NCBI GenBank assembly: GCA_003133685.1
Contig: PKYQ01000010.1
Coordinates: 19,465 to 81,453, forward strand
Source: Acidimicrobiaceae bacterium
Lineage (GTDB): Bacteria; Actinomycetota; Acidimicrobiia; Acidimicrobiales; RAAP-2
Reading direction: 5' to 3'
Length of the DNA stretch: 61,989 nt
Shown piece after piece: positions 12,226-20,103 of the stretch. Each line of letters starts with the position of its first letter. Within the stretch, counting starts at the first letter, position 1. The translations under genes were made by a program, and so were the position numbers. Below the pieces are notes generated by a model, which did not search any database, was not told where the DNA came from, and saw nothing but the letters and a program-made list of their open reading frames with translations.

Positions 12226-13532
12226 GTGAGGCGACCCTGATCGACGACGAGACGCCCCTTGGCGATGGTGGCACGCACACGACCCGACATGGCCCGTCCG
12301 TCGTAGGGGGTGTTCATGGAACGACTCTCGAGCGCGTTGCGGTCGACGCTCCAGTGAGATCTCGGATCAAAGACCGTGACGTTCGCATCCTCACCACTCA
12401 CCATTGCGGCACCGTGCGCGCTGTGATGCACCCGAATGTCGTTCTCTCGAAGTTGCGCGATTCTCGCCGGACCGCGACTCAGTACCTGGAAGAACGTCCT
12501 CGGATCGCCCGCCGGTCCCAGCGCTTCGAAGGTGAGCGCCGCGGCGTGTTCGAGCCCGAGCATCCCGGCCGGCGCCTCATCGAAGACGAGGTCCTTCAAT
12601 TCGGGCGCGTGGGGGGCGTGGTCGGTCGCCACGGCATCGACCACACCACGGCGCAGGGCATCGCGCAGCGCCGCGACGTCATTGGGTGCGCGCAACGGCG
12701 GATGAACTTTGAACACCGGGTCGTAGCTCGCGCAGGCACCTTCGTCGAGCGTGAAGTGGTGCGGCGCGACTTCGAAGGTAACCGGTAGTCCCTCGTCGCG
12801 CGCGCCGAGCACCATCTGCACGGAGCGACTCGTCGAGAGATGGAGAAAATGCAGGGGTGCAGTGGTCAGGCGAACGAGTTCGATGTCGCGCAACACCATC
12901 AACTCTTCGGCTAACGCCGGGCGTCCAATGAGGCCGAGACGCCCGCTGAGGGGCCCTTCGTTCATCGTTCCACCAGCGGCCAACTGTTCGTCCTCGCAGT
13001 GCTGCGCGAGGCGCACGCCGAGCGGCTTGGCGTACGTGAGGGCACGTCGCATCACCGACGGATCCTGCACGCCGACGCCGTCGTCAGTAAAGAGTCGAAC
13101 TCCGAGGGCGGCCATCTCGGCCATGGGCGCGAGCAACTCACCTCGACGCTCCTTGGTTATCGCTCCGGCCACCGCGATATCGAGCGGCGTACGAGCACCT
13201 CGTTCGAGCACGTACGAGACCAGCGCGACGTTGTCGAGGGCCGGCTCGGTGTTGGGCATGGCGACCAACGCGCAGTAGCCGCCCAGGGCGCCGGCCCGGG
13301 CGCCGCTCTCGATCGATTCGGCGGCCTCGCGACCGGGCTCTCGAAGGTGCGCGTGCAAGTCCACGAAGCCCGGCCCCACCCAGCAGTCGCGCGCGTCGAG
13401 CTCGTGGGCGTCGCTCGGCGCGTCAATCGTCGCCGCGACCTCGGCGATCCGACCGTCCACGATCAATACGTCGGCGACGGTATTGACGTGTTCGCCAACG
13501 ACGAGGCCCTGTCGAATGATGATCGCGCTCAT
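12222..13532 (-). CDS. pyrC: Dihydroorotase
   Basis: Cyclises carbamoyl-aspartate to dihydroorotate. The zinc-binding HxH lies in FVDLHAHLREPG, and the third signature is ATDHAPHAPELK. The 436 aa length and the motif set place it in the PyrC/allantoinase-type group found in Gram-positive pyr operons. I chose the ATG giving MSAIIIRQG because it overlaps the pyrB stop as ATGA, as elsewhere in this operon. A GTG four codons upstream is also in frame. Confidence 0.96.
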   Translation of the reverse strand: MSAIIIRQGLVVGEHVNTVADVLIVDGRIAEVAATIDAPSDAHELDARDCWVGPGFVDLHAHLREPGREAAESIESGARAGALGGYCALVAMPNTEPALDNVALVSYVLERGARTPLDIAVAGAITKERRGELLAPMAEMAALGVRLFTDDGVGVQDPSVMRRALTYAKPLGVRLAQHCEDEQLAAGGTMNEGPLSGRLGLIGRPALAEELMVLRDIELVRLTTAPLHFLHLSTSRSVQMVLGARDEGLPVTFEVAPHHFTLDEGACASYDPVFKVHPPLRAPNDVAALRDALRRGVVDAVATDHAPHAPELKDLVFDEAPAGMLGLEHAAALTFEALGPAGDPRTFFQVLSRGPARIAQLRENDIRVHHSAHGAAMVSGEDANVTVFDPRSHWSVDRNALESRSMNTPYDGRAMSGRVRATIAKGRLVVDQGRLT

Positions 13533-14515
13533 CGTGTCTGCCACTCGCCCGATCCCGCGACGCTCAGGTACAACACCGCCATGCGGATCGGTACGCCGTT
13601 ACTTACCTGGCGCTCCACGACCGCCCGGCTCGAATCGACGACGCGCGAATCAATTTCCACGCCGCGGTTCATCGGACCGGGATGCATGATCAGCGCGTCG
13701 GGTTTCATGCGTCGCGCGCGCTCGACCGTCAGCCCGTGGGTGAAGGTGAACTCACTCAGACTCGCGACGAAGGCGCCCGATCCTCGTTCGCTCTGCAAAC
13801 GCAATAGGCCGACGACGTCAGCCCACGCGAGCGCGTCGTCGAGGTCACTCGCGACCGTGACCGGCCAGGTCGCGACGTCCTCGGGCAGCAGTGTGCCCGG
13901 TGCGCAGAGGCGAACCTCGGCGCCGAGCGTGGCGTAGGCCGCGACGTCACTGCGCGCGACCCGGCTATGGCGGATGTCACCCACGATCAGGATTCGAAGA
14001 CCTTCGAAGAGTGCCGCCCCCGACTCGAGGCCGGTCGTGTCGTGACGTTCGCTCAAGATCTGTCGAATCGTGAAGGCGTCCAACAGGCCCTGCGTGGGAT
14101 GCTGGTGCTGACCATCGCCGCCGTTGATGACCCGCACGTGCGGCACGTAGCGGCTGACCTGCAGCGCGGCGCCACTTGAACGGTGGCGCATCACCACGGC
14201 GTCGATGCCGAGCGCGTCGATCGTCGCGATGGTGTCACGCAGGGACTCCCCTTTTTTCACGCTGCTCGAGGCGACGGCCAATGAGAGGACGTCCGCACTG
14301 AGACGTTTCGCCGCCGTTTCAAAACTGAGCCGAGTGCGCGTCGACTCTTCGAAGAAGAGCGAGGCGACCACGCGACCCTTCAGGGCGGGCACCTTCTTGA
14401 TACTTCGGCGATTCACTTCGACGAAGGATTCGGCGGTGTCGAGGACTTCGACGATCGCCTCTTTCGACAACTCGTCGAGCGAGAGGAGGTTGCGACCACG
14501 GATGGACGCAATCAC
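13529..14515 (-). CDS. pyrB: Aspartate carbamoyltransferase catalytic chain
   Basis: First committed pyrimidine step. The carbamoyl-phosphate site is in FFEESTRTRLSFETAAKRL. The family also shows MRHRSSGAA, HPTQGLLDA and, near the C-terminus, MHPGPMNRGVEI. An in-frame ATG lies 8 codons upstream, but I place the start at the GTG that overlaps the pyrR stop as GTGA. It has GAGGGA about 6 nt upstream and matches the coupling style of the operon (328 aa). No pyrI regulatory chain is present. Confidence 0.96.
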   Translation of the reverse strand: MIASIRGRNLLSLDELSKEAIVEVLDTAESFVEVNRRSIKKVPALKGRVVASLFFEESTRTRLSFETAAKRLSADVLSLAVASSSVKKGESLRDTIATIDALGIDAVVMRHRSSGAALQVSRYVPHVRVINGGDGQHQHPTQGLLDAFTIRQILSERHDTTGLESGAALFEGLRILIVGDIRHSRVARSDVAAYATLGAEVRLCAPGTLLPEDVATWPVTVASDLDDALAWADVVGLLRLQSERGSGAFVASLSEFTFTHGLTVERARRMKPDALIMHPGPMNRGVEIDSRVVDSSRAVVERQVSNGVPIRMAVLYLSVAGSGEWQTR

Positions 14516-15081
14516 GACGGTTCCCTCGTACCGATCCATACGCCCTCGAGGGTGGCGACGATGGCTTCATCCGGGGATGTCGGGAGATTCTTGCCGACGT
14601 AGTCGGGACGGATCGGCAGTTCGCGGTGGCCGCGGTCGACCAATACGGCCAGTTGCACGGCGCGCGGCCGGCCCCAATCGGACAGGGCGTTGAGTGCGGC
14701 GCGGATGGTGCGGCCGGTAAAGAGCACGTCGTCCACCAGCACGACGGTGCGATCGGTGAGATCGTGGTCGATGTTCGTCGCCGAGGACGTCACCAGAGGG
14801 TTTCGTGACAGGTCATCGCGGTAGAACGAGACGTCGAGCATTCCGGCGCTGACCGGCTGCCCGGAGATCTCGGCGAGAATCGACGCGAGCGCGCTCGCGG
14901 GCACCCGACCGCCCGTCTGCAGACCAATGATCGAAAGAGACACCACGTCGTGATTGCGCTCGACGATTTCGTGAGCCATGCGACGCACGGCGCGCGTGAC
15001 GTCGTCGGTCGTCATGAGCTGGCTTTTCGCAGTGAACGCCAGGCCGCGTGTTCGCGCCTGGCGTTCGTCCTCGTTGCTCAT
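14512..15081 (-). CDS. pyrR: PyrR, pyrimidine operon RNA-binding attenuator/repressor with uracil phosphoribosyltransferase fold
   Basis: UMP/UTP-responsive RNA-binding regulator of the pyr operon. The PRPP-binding motif VVLVDDVLFTGRTIRAAL spans about residues 113-130, with the acidic pair at 117-118. LPIRPDYVGKNLPTS near the C-terminus is characteristic of PyrR. Its 189 aa length is normal. The ATG has an AGGAGAG ribosome-binding site directly abutted by a hairpin matching the PyrR-binding loop, which suggests autoregulation at translation rather than transcription attenuation. Confidence 0.96.
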   Translation of the reverse strand: MSNEDERQARTRGLAFTAKSQLMTTDDVTRAVRRMAHEIVERNHDVVSLSIIGLQTGGRVPASALASILAEISGQPVSAGMLDVSFYRDDLSRNPLVTSSATNIDHDLTDRTVVLVDDVLFTGRTIRAALNALSDWGRPRAVQLAVLVDRGHRELPIRPDYVGKNLPTSPDEAIVATLEGVWIGTREPS

Positions 15082-15084
15082 CGC

Positions 15085-15090
15085 TCTCCT
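15085..15090 (-). promoter_or_regulatory. Ribosome-binding site of pyrR, next to the PyrR hairpin
   Basis: AGGAGA, 3 nt before the ATG of pyrR. The 3' end of the PyrR-binding hairpin is the very next base upstream, so protein bound there would block ribosome access. Confidence 0.7.
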
Positions 15091-15123
15091 GTCGTACGAG
15101 CCTCACCGGACCCGCTTCACGAC
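15091..15123 (-). promoter_or_regulatory. Putative PyrR-binding loop (RNA operator) of the pyr operon
   Basis: On the minus-strand RNA a lower stem GUCGU/ACGAC is followed by a purine-rich bulge GAA on the 5' side. An upper stem with one unpaired U comes next, and a terminal segment CGGUGAGG fits the conserved CNGNGAGG of PyrR-binding loops. This is the architecture known from Bacillus anti-antiterminators and from the mycobacterial pyrR leader, where PyrR represses translation. I see no terminator/antiterminator pair, so translational repression is the better model. Fold and match were made by eye. Confidence 0.75.
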
Positions 15124-15212
15124 CACCCCGAACATCGGTCAATTGAACCAGTGCCGGGGTCGTGTTCTCTTATTGAATCGTGTTCATCGTAGTCGTTGCG
15201 AACGCCACTATC

Positions 15213-15240
15213 ACTGACATCCCAGCGATCCGTTGTCAGT
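15213..15240. repeat. Inverted repeat in the pyr leader (ACTGACA / TGTCAGT)
   Basis: Perfect 7-bp arms separated by 14 nt, within the transcribed leader of the pyr operon if the promoter at 15283-15312 is right. It could be an RNA hairpin or a protein site. No function is known to me. Confidence 0.45.
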
Positions 15241-15282
15241 CGCGGTCCTGCGCGGCAGGCCCAGAACCGATGTTCGCCAGCA

Positions 15283-15312
15283 ATTATCGCTATTCCCGCA
15301 ACCAAAGGGCAA
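15283..15312 (-). promoter_or_regulatory. Candidate sigma-70-type promoter of the pyr operon
   Basis: Minus-strand TTGCCC (-35) and GATAAT (-10) separated by 18 nt. Transcription would begin near 15276 and give a leader of about 195 nt that carries the PyrR-binding hairpin at its 3' end. Confidence 0.5.
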
Positions 15313-15328
15313 GAACGGGGTCGAGGTA

Positions 15329-15350
15329 GGTCCGTACCCCGATACGGACC
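15329..15350. repeat. Perfect 8-bp inverted repeat upstream of the pyr promoter
   Basis: GGTCCGTA, 6 nt, TACGGACC. It lies 17 bp upstream of the candidate -35 box of the pyr operon and about 100 bp upstream of the rightward membrane-protein gene. The symmetry resembles a dimeric regulator site; which gene it serves cannot be told. Confidence 0.45.
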
Positions 15351-15440
15351 ATAGAGAAAGTCCACGCGCACGCCAAGTGGACGAAGCCGTGGCGTGCGAG
15401 ACAACGTGGTGAACGAATACGACCGAAGAGCAATCCGGCC

Positions 15441-15446
15441 TAAAAT
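15441..15446 (+). promoter_or_regulatory. Leaderless -10 box of the small membrane protein gene
   Basis: TAAAAT, 7 nt before the ATG at 15454; no Shine-Dalgarno. Confidence 0.45.
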
Positions 15447-15453
15447 TCCTCCA

Positions 15454-15777
15454 ATGGAGGATGGAGCCAAGACTACGTTCAGAATCAGTGTCGCCCTTTT
15501 CCTCGCCGAACTGATCTGTATATCGGCCTTCATCTTCGAGCTGAGGCGCGCGCTCGGCGGCAACACGCTCTCGTGGGCCTACGTCTTTGAGTGGCCCGTC
15601 CTCGGCCTCTACGCGGTGTACATGTGGCACAAACTGCGCCAAGAAGAGCGCGGCGACAGGTCGCGACGCCCGGTCGTGTTCGACCAAGAGGACCCCCAGC
15701 TCGACGCGTGGAACGCGTACCTCGCCTCCGTGCACCAGAGCGATCCGTCGGCCACGCCGGATCCTCGCGACGGCTGA
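15454..15777 (+). CDS. Small two-helix membrane protein, unknown function
   Basis: 107 aa. Two hydrophobic helices are clear, about residues 9-26 (ISVALFLAELICISAFIF) and 45-59 (WPVLGLYAVYM). A charged, Asp/Arg-rich cytosolic-looking tail with VVFDQEDPQLDAWNAYLASV follows. I recognise no family. The frame is open to a GTG 20 codons upstream, but the ATG with TAAAAT 7 nt before it is preferred because the upstream residues look non-native. The gene is divergent from pyrR and convergent with the SCO-fusion gene. Confidence 0.6.
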   Translation: MEDGAKTTFRISVALFLAELICISAFIFELRRALGGNTLSWAYVFEWPVLGLYAVYMWHKLRQEERGDRSRRPVVFDQEDPQLDAWNAYLASVHQSDPSATPDPRDG

Positions 15778-15807
15778 CGCGCCACGACGTCGAACGACGC
15801 GCCGTCG

Positions 15808-15828
15808 AGGCGGTTCGGCGAACCGCCT
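15808..15828. terminator. Stem-loop between convergent genes, possible bidirectional terminator
   Basis: Perfect 9-bp stem AGGCGGTTC / GAACCGCCT with a 3-nt GGC loop, between the membrane-protein gene and the stop codon of the SCO-fusion gene. There is no T-tract on either side, so termination would have to be of the U-less type reported for high-GC bacteria. Confidence 0.45.
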
Positions 15829-17563
15829 AGTGCACGCCCGACTGGCGCAGCAGGCTTACCAGTTCGCTTTCCGCCGAATGTTGACCGGCCCAGTTCGAGA
15901 GCGGGTCGTCGGGAATGATCCACGTGAGACGGCCGTGCGGCGTGATAATGAACATGAGGTCCGAGTGGATGCTCATCCTGTCCGTCGGTACCATCGAGAC
16001 CCCGATGCCGTACGAGTTCCATACCTTCCGGACCGCGCTCAGCGGCCCGGTCACGAAGTAGAAGCCCTTCACGCGCTTGAGACCATGGATGTCGATGAAG
16101 TGATTGACGTCAGCCACGGTTTCGTGATAGGGATCGGCCGCGACCGCGACGATGTCCAGTTGGGCGCCGGGCGAAAGATCGCTTCGCACCTGACGCAGTT
16201 GCGCCGCCAAGAGCGGGCAGTCACTCCAGCACTCGGGGTCGAGGAAGGTCAGCAACGTGTAGTGACCGGCGTGCTCGTTCATCGAATAGGTCGAACCGTG
16301 CTGATCCGTGAGCGTGAAGCCGGGCACGGGCGTGTTGACCGACGACGCGGGACCGTTCTGGGCGAGGTACAACGTGCTTTCGGCCGCCGCGCCAGAGGCC
16401 CAGCCCATCGAGACGATCGAGAATATGAGCATCCCTGACGCGAAGGACGCGACCACGGCGCCCGAACTCGATCGCATCTCGATCGGCAAGTGGCGGCGCA
16501 GCGGCGTCGAGGTGGCTCGCGCCGGACTCGCGCACCACGCCAATACGGCCAGGGGAATCAAGGAGTTCACGTCCGTCGCGAGTCCGCCCCAGAATGGAGC
16601 GTCCTGGGCCACCACCCAGAAAAAGAGACAGCCAATGACCAGGGTGCGGGTCGGCCAGCGCAGGTCACGATCACTGGCCATCCACAGTCCGACGGCGCAG
16701 ACGCCGAGCCAGATGATGACGATGATGTTGAAGCCGCCACCTATCGTTCCTGCGAAGTCGCCGAAATGCCGCACGATCCACGCCAGCGTGTGCGGCTGTG
16801 ACGTCGCGGTCATGTTCGTCGACATCGTGGTCATCGCGTTGGTATTGCCACCGTGCCAAAAACCGCGCGACGGCAGACACTGCAACAGCGCGCCAATCGC
16901 GGCGAGGACGCTCAGTCCTCGCAATGTAAAGCGCGAGAAACGCTCGGGGAAATTCGCCGATGGCAGCGCCAGCCAAATACCGGCCACGAGATAGAACAAC
17001 GACGCACCCGGCCAGCCGAACAGAATTGAGTTCGTCGATTGGAAGATGCCGCCGGCACCGTTGCCGACCAACCAGATCAGCCCGGCCCAACCAACGGATA
17101 CGGCGGCGGCAATCCGTCCGATCGTCGCGTTCGAGACGATTAAGAGCAGTCCGATGCCCACTTGGAGCCACGCGATTCCCACGGCCAGGGCGATTGGGTG
17201 GTTGTTCCAAATTCCGATGCCGTCGAACATCAGTGCGTGGAGCCAACTCGGCGTGCCGACGGCGGCCGGTGCGACGATGCCGTTGGCCATGCCCAAGGGC
17301 ATCGAGGCCTGAAACTGTAATATCCCGTCGATGAGCCAGAGGGCCCCGAAGGCCATTCGCAGGTACGTCCGACTACGCGCTTCGCCGAGTCCGTGCGGCG
17401 ACAGGTTGAACGAGTTCACCCGGCGAAGGATGCTCGCCACCACGAGCATGACGAGCGCGATAGCGATTATCCACGAGACACTGGTCTCAAAGGCGTTGTG
17501 GTGAAACATTGATACGACGAGCGGGTTGGTGCTCGAGAACGACGAACCACCCATACCCGGCAT
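15827..17563 (-). CDS. Polytopic membrane protein fused to a SCO1/SenC-type thioredoxin domain
   Basis: 578 aa. Residues about 30-420 hold many hydrophobic helices with DoxX-like character (FGALWLIDGILQFQASMPLG), plus a Met/His/Thr-rich loop (HGGNTNAMTTMSTNMTATSQ). The C-terminal ~150 residues are a SCO domain: a CxxxC at Cys445/Cys449 (CWSDCP) and the conserved His533 (SIHSDLMF), the three copper ligands of Sco1/SenC. SCO proteins deliver copper or reducing power to cytochrome oxidase CuA; a role in copper handling or thiol redox at the membrane is inferred. The fusion to a large membrane region is unusual. A GGGGGAG element lies 8 nt before the ATG. Confidence 0.75.
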   Translation of the reverse strand: MPGMGGSSFSSTNPLVVSMFHHNAFETSVSWIIAIALVMLVVASILRRVNSFNLSPHGLGEARSRTYLRMAFGALWLIDGILQFQASMPLGMANGIVAPAAVGTPSWLHALMFDGIGIWNNHPIALAVGIAWLQVGIGLLLIVSNATIGRIAAAVSVGWAGLIWLVGNGAGGIFQSTNSILFGWPGASLFYLVAGIWLALPSANFPERFSRFTLRGLSVLAAIGALLQCLPSRGFWHGGNTNAMTTMSTNMTATSQPHTLAWIVRHFGDFAGTIGGGFNIIVIIWLGVCAVGLWMASDRDLRWPTRTLVIGCLFFWVVAQDAPFWGGLATDVNSLIPLAVLAWCASPARATSTPLRRHLPIEMRSSSGAVVASFASGMLIFSIVSMGWASGAAAESTLYLAQNGPASSVNTPVPGFTLTDQHGSTYSMNEHAGHYTLLTFLDPECWSDCPLLAAQLRQVRSDLSPGAQLDIVAVAADPYHETVADVNHFIDIHGLKRVKGFYFVTGPLSAVRKVWNSYGIGVSMVPTDRMSIHSDLMFIITPHGRLTWIIPDDPLSNWAGQHSAESELVSLLRQSGVH

Positions 17564-17580
17564 CCGTAGGACTCCCCCGC

Positions 17581-17982
17581 TCAGCTGAGTAGGTGCTCAG
17601 CGATGGAAGATAACACTCCATTGACGAATTTCGGCGACGCGTCGGTCGAGTAGACCTTCGCGAGTTCGACCGCCTCATCGAGGATGACGGCCTTCGGCGG
17701 TGCGTCGTCCATCAACATTTCGCCGACCGCCAACGTCATGACCAATCGATCGACCAGAGCGATGCGATCGAGCGGCCAGTCGATGGAGAACTGGCTTATG
17801 AGCTCGTGGGCGCGAGGTTCGTTGCGCTCACTCGACGTCAAGAGTGCGAGCGCGTAAACGTCTGGTCGCAGATTGAGTTCGTCAACCACGACGAGTATCG
17901 GACGCTCCTTCATTGACGCCTCGTACATGATCTCGAGGGCGCGTTCGCGAGAATGGTGTCGTTGGACGCCGAGTTCGCTCAC
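17581..17982 (-). CDS. nusB: Transcription antitermination factor NusB
   Basis: All-helical RNA-binding factor of rRNA antitermination, partner of NusE (S10). 133 aa. Family features: SRERALEIMYEA at the N-terminus, LAVGEMLMDDAPPKAVILDEAVELAKVYS, and FVNGVLSSIAE at the C-terminus. The GTG start is separated by 1 nt from the TAG of efp. efp-nusB adjacency is common. Confidence 0.95.
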   Translation of the reverse strand: MSELGVQRHHSRERALEIMYEASMKERPILVVVDELNLRPDVYALALLTSSERNEPRAHELISQFSIDWPLDRIALVDRLVMTLAVGEMLMDDAPPKAVILDEAVELAKVYSTDASPKFVNGVLSSIAEHLLS

Positions 17983-17983
17983 G

Positions 17984-18547
17984 CTAGGCCCGGGTCATGT
18001 ATTCACCGGTACGCGTGTCGACCTTGATGAGTTCACCGGGTCCGACGAACAACGGGACCTGCACGACGAGTCCGGTCTCGAGGGTCGCGGACTTTCGTGC
18101 GCCCGATACACGGTCTCCCTGGATACCGGGCTCGGTCTCGGTGATCGTCAACTCGACCGACGCGGGCAGTTCCACTCCGATGATCTCGTCGTCGTGCAGG
18201 ATCAGCATCGCCTTGCCGGTCTCTTTGAGAAAGTTGGCCGCCTCGCCAAGGCTCTTGGAGGACACCGGCACCTGGTCGTAGGTCGACTGGTCCATGAAGA
18301 TGTAGTCGTCGCCGTCGCGGTACAGGTACTGCGTGTCGCGCTTGTCCATGATCGCCTGCTCCAGGCGTTCGTCCGACCGGTACGTGCGCTCGATGACGGC
18401 CCCGGAACGGGCATTGCGCAACTTGGTACGCACGAACGCGCCACCCTTGCCCGGCTTGACGTGTTGGAACTCGATCACCGTGAAGAGCCCGTCGTCGAGC
18501 TTTATGGTGATGCCGTTCCTAATGTCCGACGTTGAAATTACAGGCAT
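17984..18547 (-). CDS. efp: Elongation factor P
   Basis: Relieves ribosome stalling at polyproline. 187 aa with three beta-barrel domains. The tip loop that reaches the peptidyl-transferase centre reads KPGKGGAFVRTKLRN, with Lys at the position modified in other bacteria. Domain III ends with GLVVQVPLFVGPGELIKVDTRTGEY, the EF-P signature. The ATG follows a 63-nt gap from aroQ that contains a perfect palindrome. Confidence 0.97.
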   Translation of the reverse strand: MPVISTSDIRNGITIKLDDGLFTVIEFQHVKPGKGGAFVRTKLRNARSGAVIERTYRSDERLEQAIMDKRDTQYLYRDGDDYIFMDQSTYDQVPVSSKSLGEAANFLKETGKAMLILHDDEIIGVELPASVELTITETEPGIQGDRVSGARKSATLETGLVVQVPLFVGPGELIKVDTRTGEYMTRA

Positions 18548-18573
18548 GGGCGTGAAGACCTTTCGCGAATCGT

Positions 18574-18596
18574 GCGTTGCCTAGTCTAGGCAACGC
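18574..18596. promoter_or_regulatory. Perfect 10-bp palindrome between aroQ and efp (terminator or operator)
   Basis: GCGTTGCCTA, 3 nt, TAGGCAACGC. On the minus strand it would form a strong hairpin after aroQ, but the T-run lies on the other side (TTTT follows on the plus strand). The minus-strand centre also reads TAGACT, a good -10 box, with the efp ATG about 36 nt further on and a GAAAGG element before it. It may be a terminator for the aro operon, a symmetric operator over an efp promoter, or both. Confidence 0.5.
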
Positions 18597-18610
18597 TTTT
18601 CAACGTCCGA

Positions 18611-19057
18611 TTACGACGAAGTTGACGTCAGACGGCGAATCGCGTCGAGCGCGAGTTCGTAGCTCGTTGCACCGAAGCCGGCAATGGAACCACTCACGGA
18701 GCCGGCCAATGTACTGAGGTGGCGAAAGGGTTCTCGCGCCGCGGGATTCGAGATGTGGACCTCCACCTTTATCCCGCTGAACGCGTCGAGTGCGTCGGCG
18801 AGGGCCCACGAGGAGTGCGTCAGCGCACCGGCGTTGATCACGATCGCCACGGCCCCCTCGCGCGCGCCGTGGACCGCTTCGATGAGGTCTCCCTCGAAGT
18901 TCGACTGCACGTGTCGGACATTGAAGCCGGCGTCGCGCGCGAGTTCACTGAAGCGTGCCACGTGCTCTGCCAGCGTCGTCGTCCCGTAAATCTCGGGATT
19001 GCGAGTGCCCAGTAAGTCCAGGTTCGGACCCGACAACAGCAGTATCTCTTTGCTCAT
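18611..19057 (-). CDS. aroQ: 3-dehydroquinate dehydratase, type II
   Basis: Third shikimate-pathway step. 148 aa, typical of the dodecameric type II enzyme. Motifs: GPNLDLLGTRNPEIYG with the catalytic Tyr, SNFEGDLI, INAGALTHSSWAL, and VEVHISNPAAREPFRH with the catalytic His. The ATG overlaps the aroB stop as ATGA. Confidence 0.97.
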   Translation of the reverse strand: MSKEILLLSGPNLDLLGTRNPEIYGTTTLAEHVARFSELARDAGFNVRHVQSNFEGDLIEAVHGAREGAVAIVINAGALTHSSWALADALDAFSGIKVEVHISNPAAREPFRHLSTLAGSVSGSIAGFGATSYELALDAIRRLTSTSS

Positions 19058-20103
19058 TGCTCTCCTCGAAATTTCTCCAGCACGTCACTCACGAATTGTG
19101 GGTCGACGTCATGCACGGTCTCAAAACCCTCGGCGCCCGCGAGCACAAAGGTCAGGTCGTGGTGGGCCTTCTTATCGTGCGCCATGGCCTCCAAGAGCGA
19201 CGACGTAGGGAAGTACTCGGGAATTCGGCGTTGCAGTGCAAAGAAATCCAGCACCTCGTCGTGTCGCACGACCTCGCTGTCGTCGACCCGACCGAGTGCC
19301 GCGGCCAACCGCACGGCAAAGGCGAGGCCGATGGCGACGGCCTCGCCGTGTCGCAACTCGTCGCGGTCGCGCGCTAATGCCACTTTCTCCATTGCGTGAG
19401 CCAGGGTGTGGCCGTAGTTGAGGAGGGCGCGGCGACCGCCCTCGTGTTCATCGGCGCCGACAATTGCGGCCTTAAGTTTCACTGACATCACGACCAGGTC
19501 ATGGAGCGAGACGTCGGTCAATTCGGCGGCAAACCCGCCCTCCAATATCCAGCACTTAGCGACCTCGCCCAAGCCGCTAAGGCGTTCGCGTTCCGGCAAC
19601 GTCGTAATCGTCTCGAAGTCACACAAGACGCCGATCGGTTGGTGAAACGCGCCCACGAGGTTCTTGCCCGATCGCAGGTTGACGCCAGTCTTTCCACCGA
19701 TCGCCGCGTCGACCTGGCCCACGAGCGTCGTCGGAATCTGTACGAGAGAGACTCCGCGCAGATACGTTGCCGCCGCGAAGCCGACGAGGTCGGTCAACGC
19801 CCCGCCACCGACGCCGATCAGTACGTCGCTGCGCGACAGTTCGAACTGCGCCACCTCTTCTAACAGCACTTCGAACACGTCGAGGGTTTTCGCCGCTTCG
19901 CCATCGGGCACCGTGAGCACGTGTTGATCGATTCCGCTGGCGATATTGAACCATGGTTGAGCGGCAATCGATGGCGTCGTGACGAGGACCGCGACACGCG
20001 CCGACGCAGCGCGCCGGGCGATCAGCGCGGCCAGCTGATGTCGGGCACCCTCGGCGAGGACCACGTCATAGGAGCGATCGCCGAGGTCGACCACTACATT
20101 CAT
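19054..20103 (-). CDS. aroB: 3-dehydroquinate synthase
   Basis: Second shikimate-pathway step, NAD- and metal-dependent. 349 aa. Motifs: GVGGGALTDLVGFAAATYLRG (nucleotide site), PTTLVGQVDAAIGGKTGVN, GEVAKCWIL, and NYGHTLAHAME with a metal-ligand His. The start is the ATG giving MNVVVDLGDRSYDV, which overlaps the aroK stop as ATGA; the open frame upstream is shadow. Confidence 0.97.
   Translation of the reverse strand: MNVVVDLGDRSYDVVLAEGARHQLAALIARRAASARVAVLVTTPSIAAQPWFNIASGIDQHVLTVPDGEAAKTLDVFEVLLEEVAQFELSRSDVLIGVGGGALTDLVGFAAATYLRGVSLVQIPTTLVGQVDAAIGGKTGVNLRSGKNLVGAFHQPIGVLCDFETITTLPERERLSGLGEVAKCWILEGGFAAELTDVSLHDLVVMSVKLKAAIVGADEHEGGRRALLNYGHTLAHAMEKVALARDRDELRHGEAVAIGLAFAVRLAAALGRVDDSEVVRHDEVLDFFALQRRIPEYFPTSSLLEAMAHDKKAHHDLTFVLAGAEGFETVHDVDPQFVSDVLEKFRGEQ

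Noticed and set aside
15117-15735. Minus-strand frames upstream of pyrR
   Set aside because: No motifs; they overlap the pyr promoter, leader and the plus-strand membrane-protein gene.
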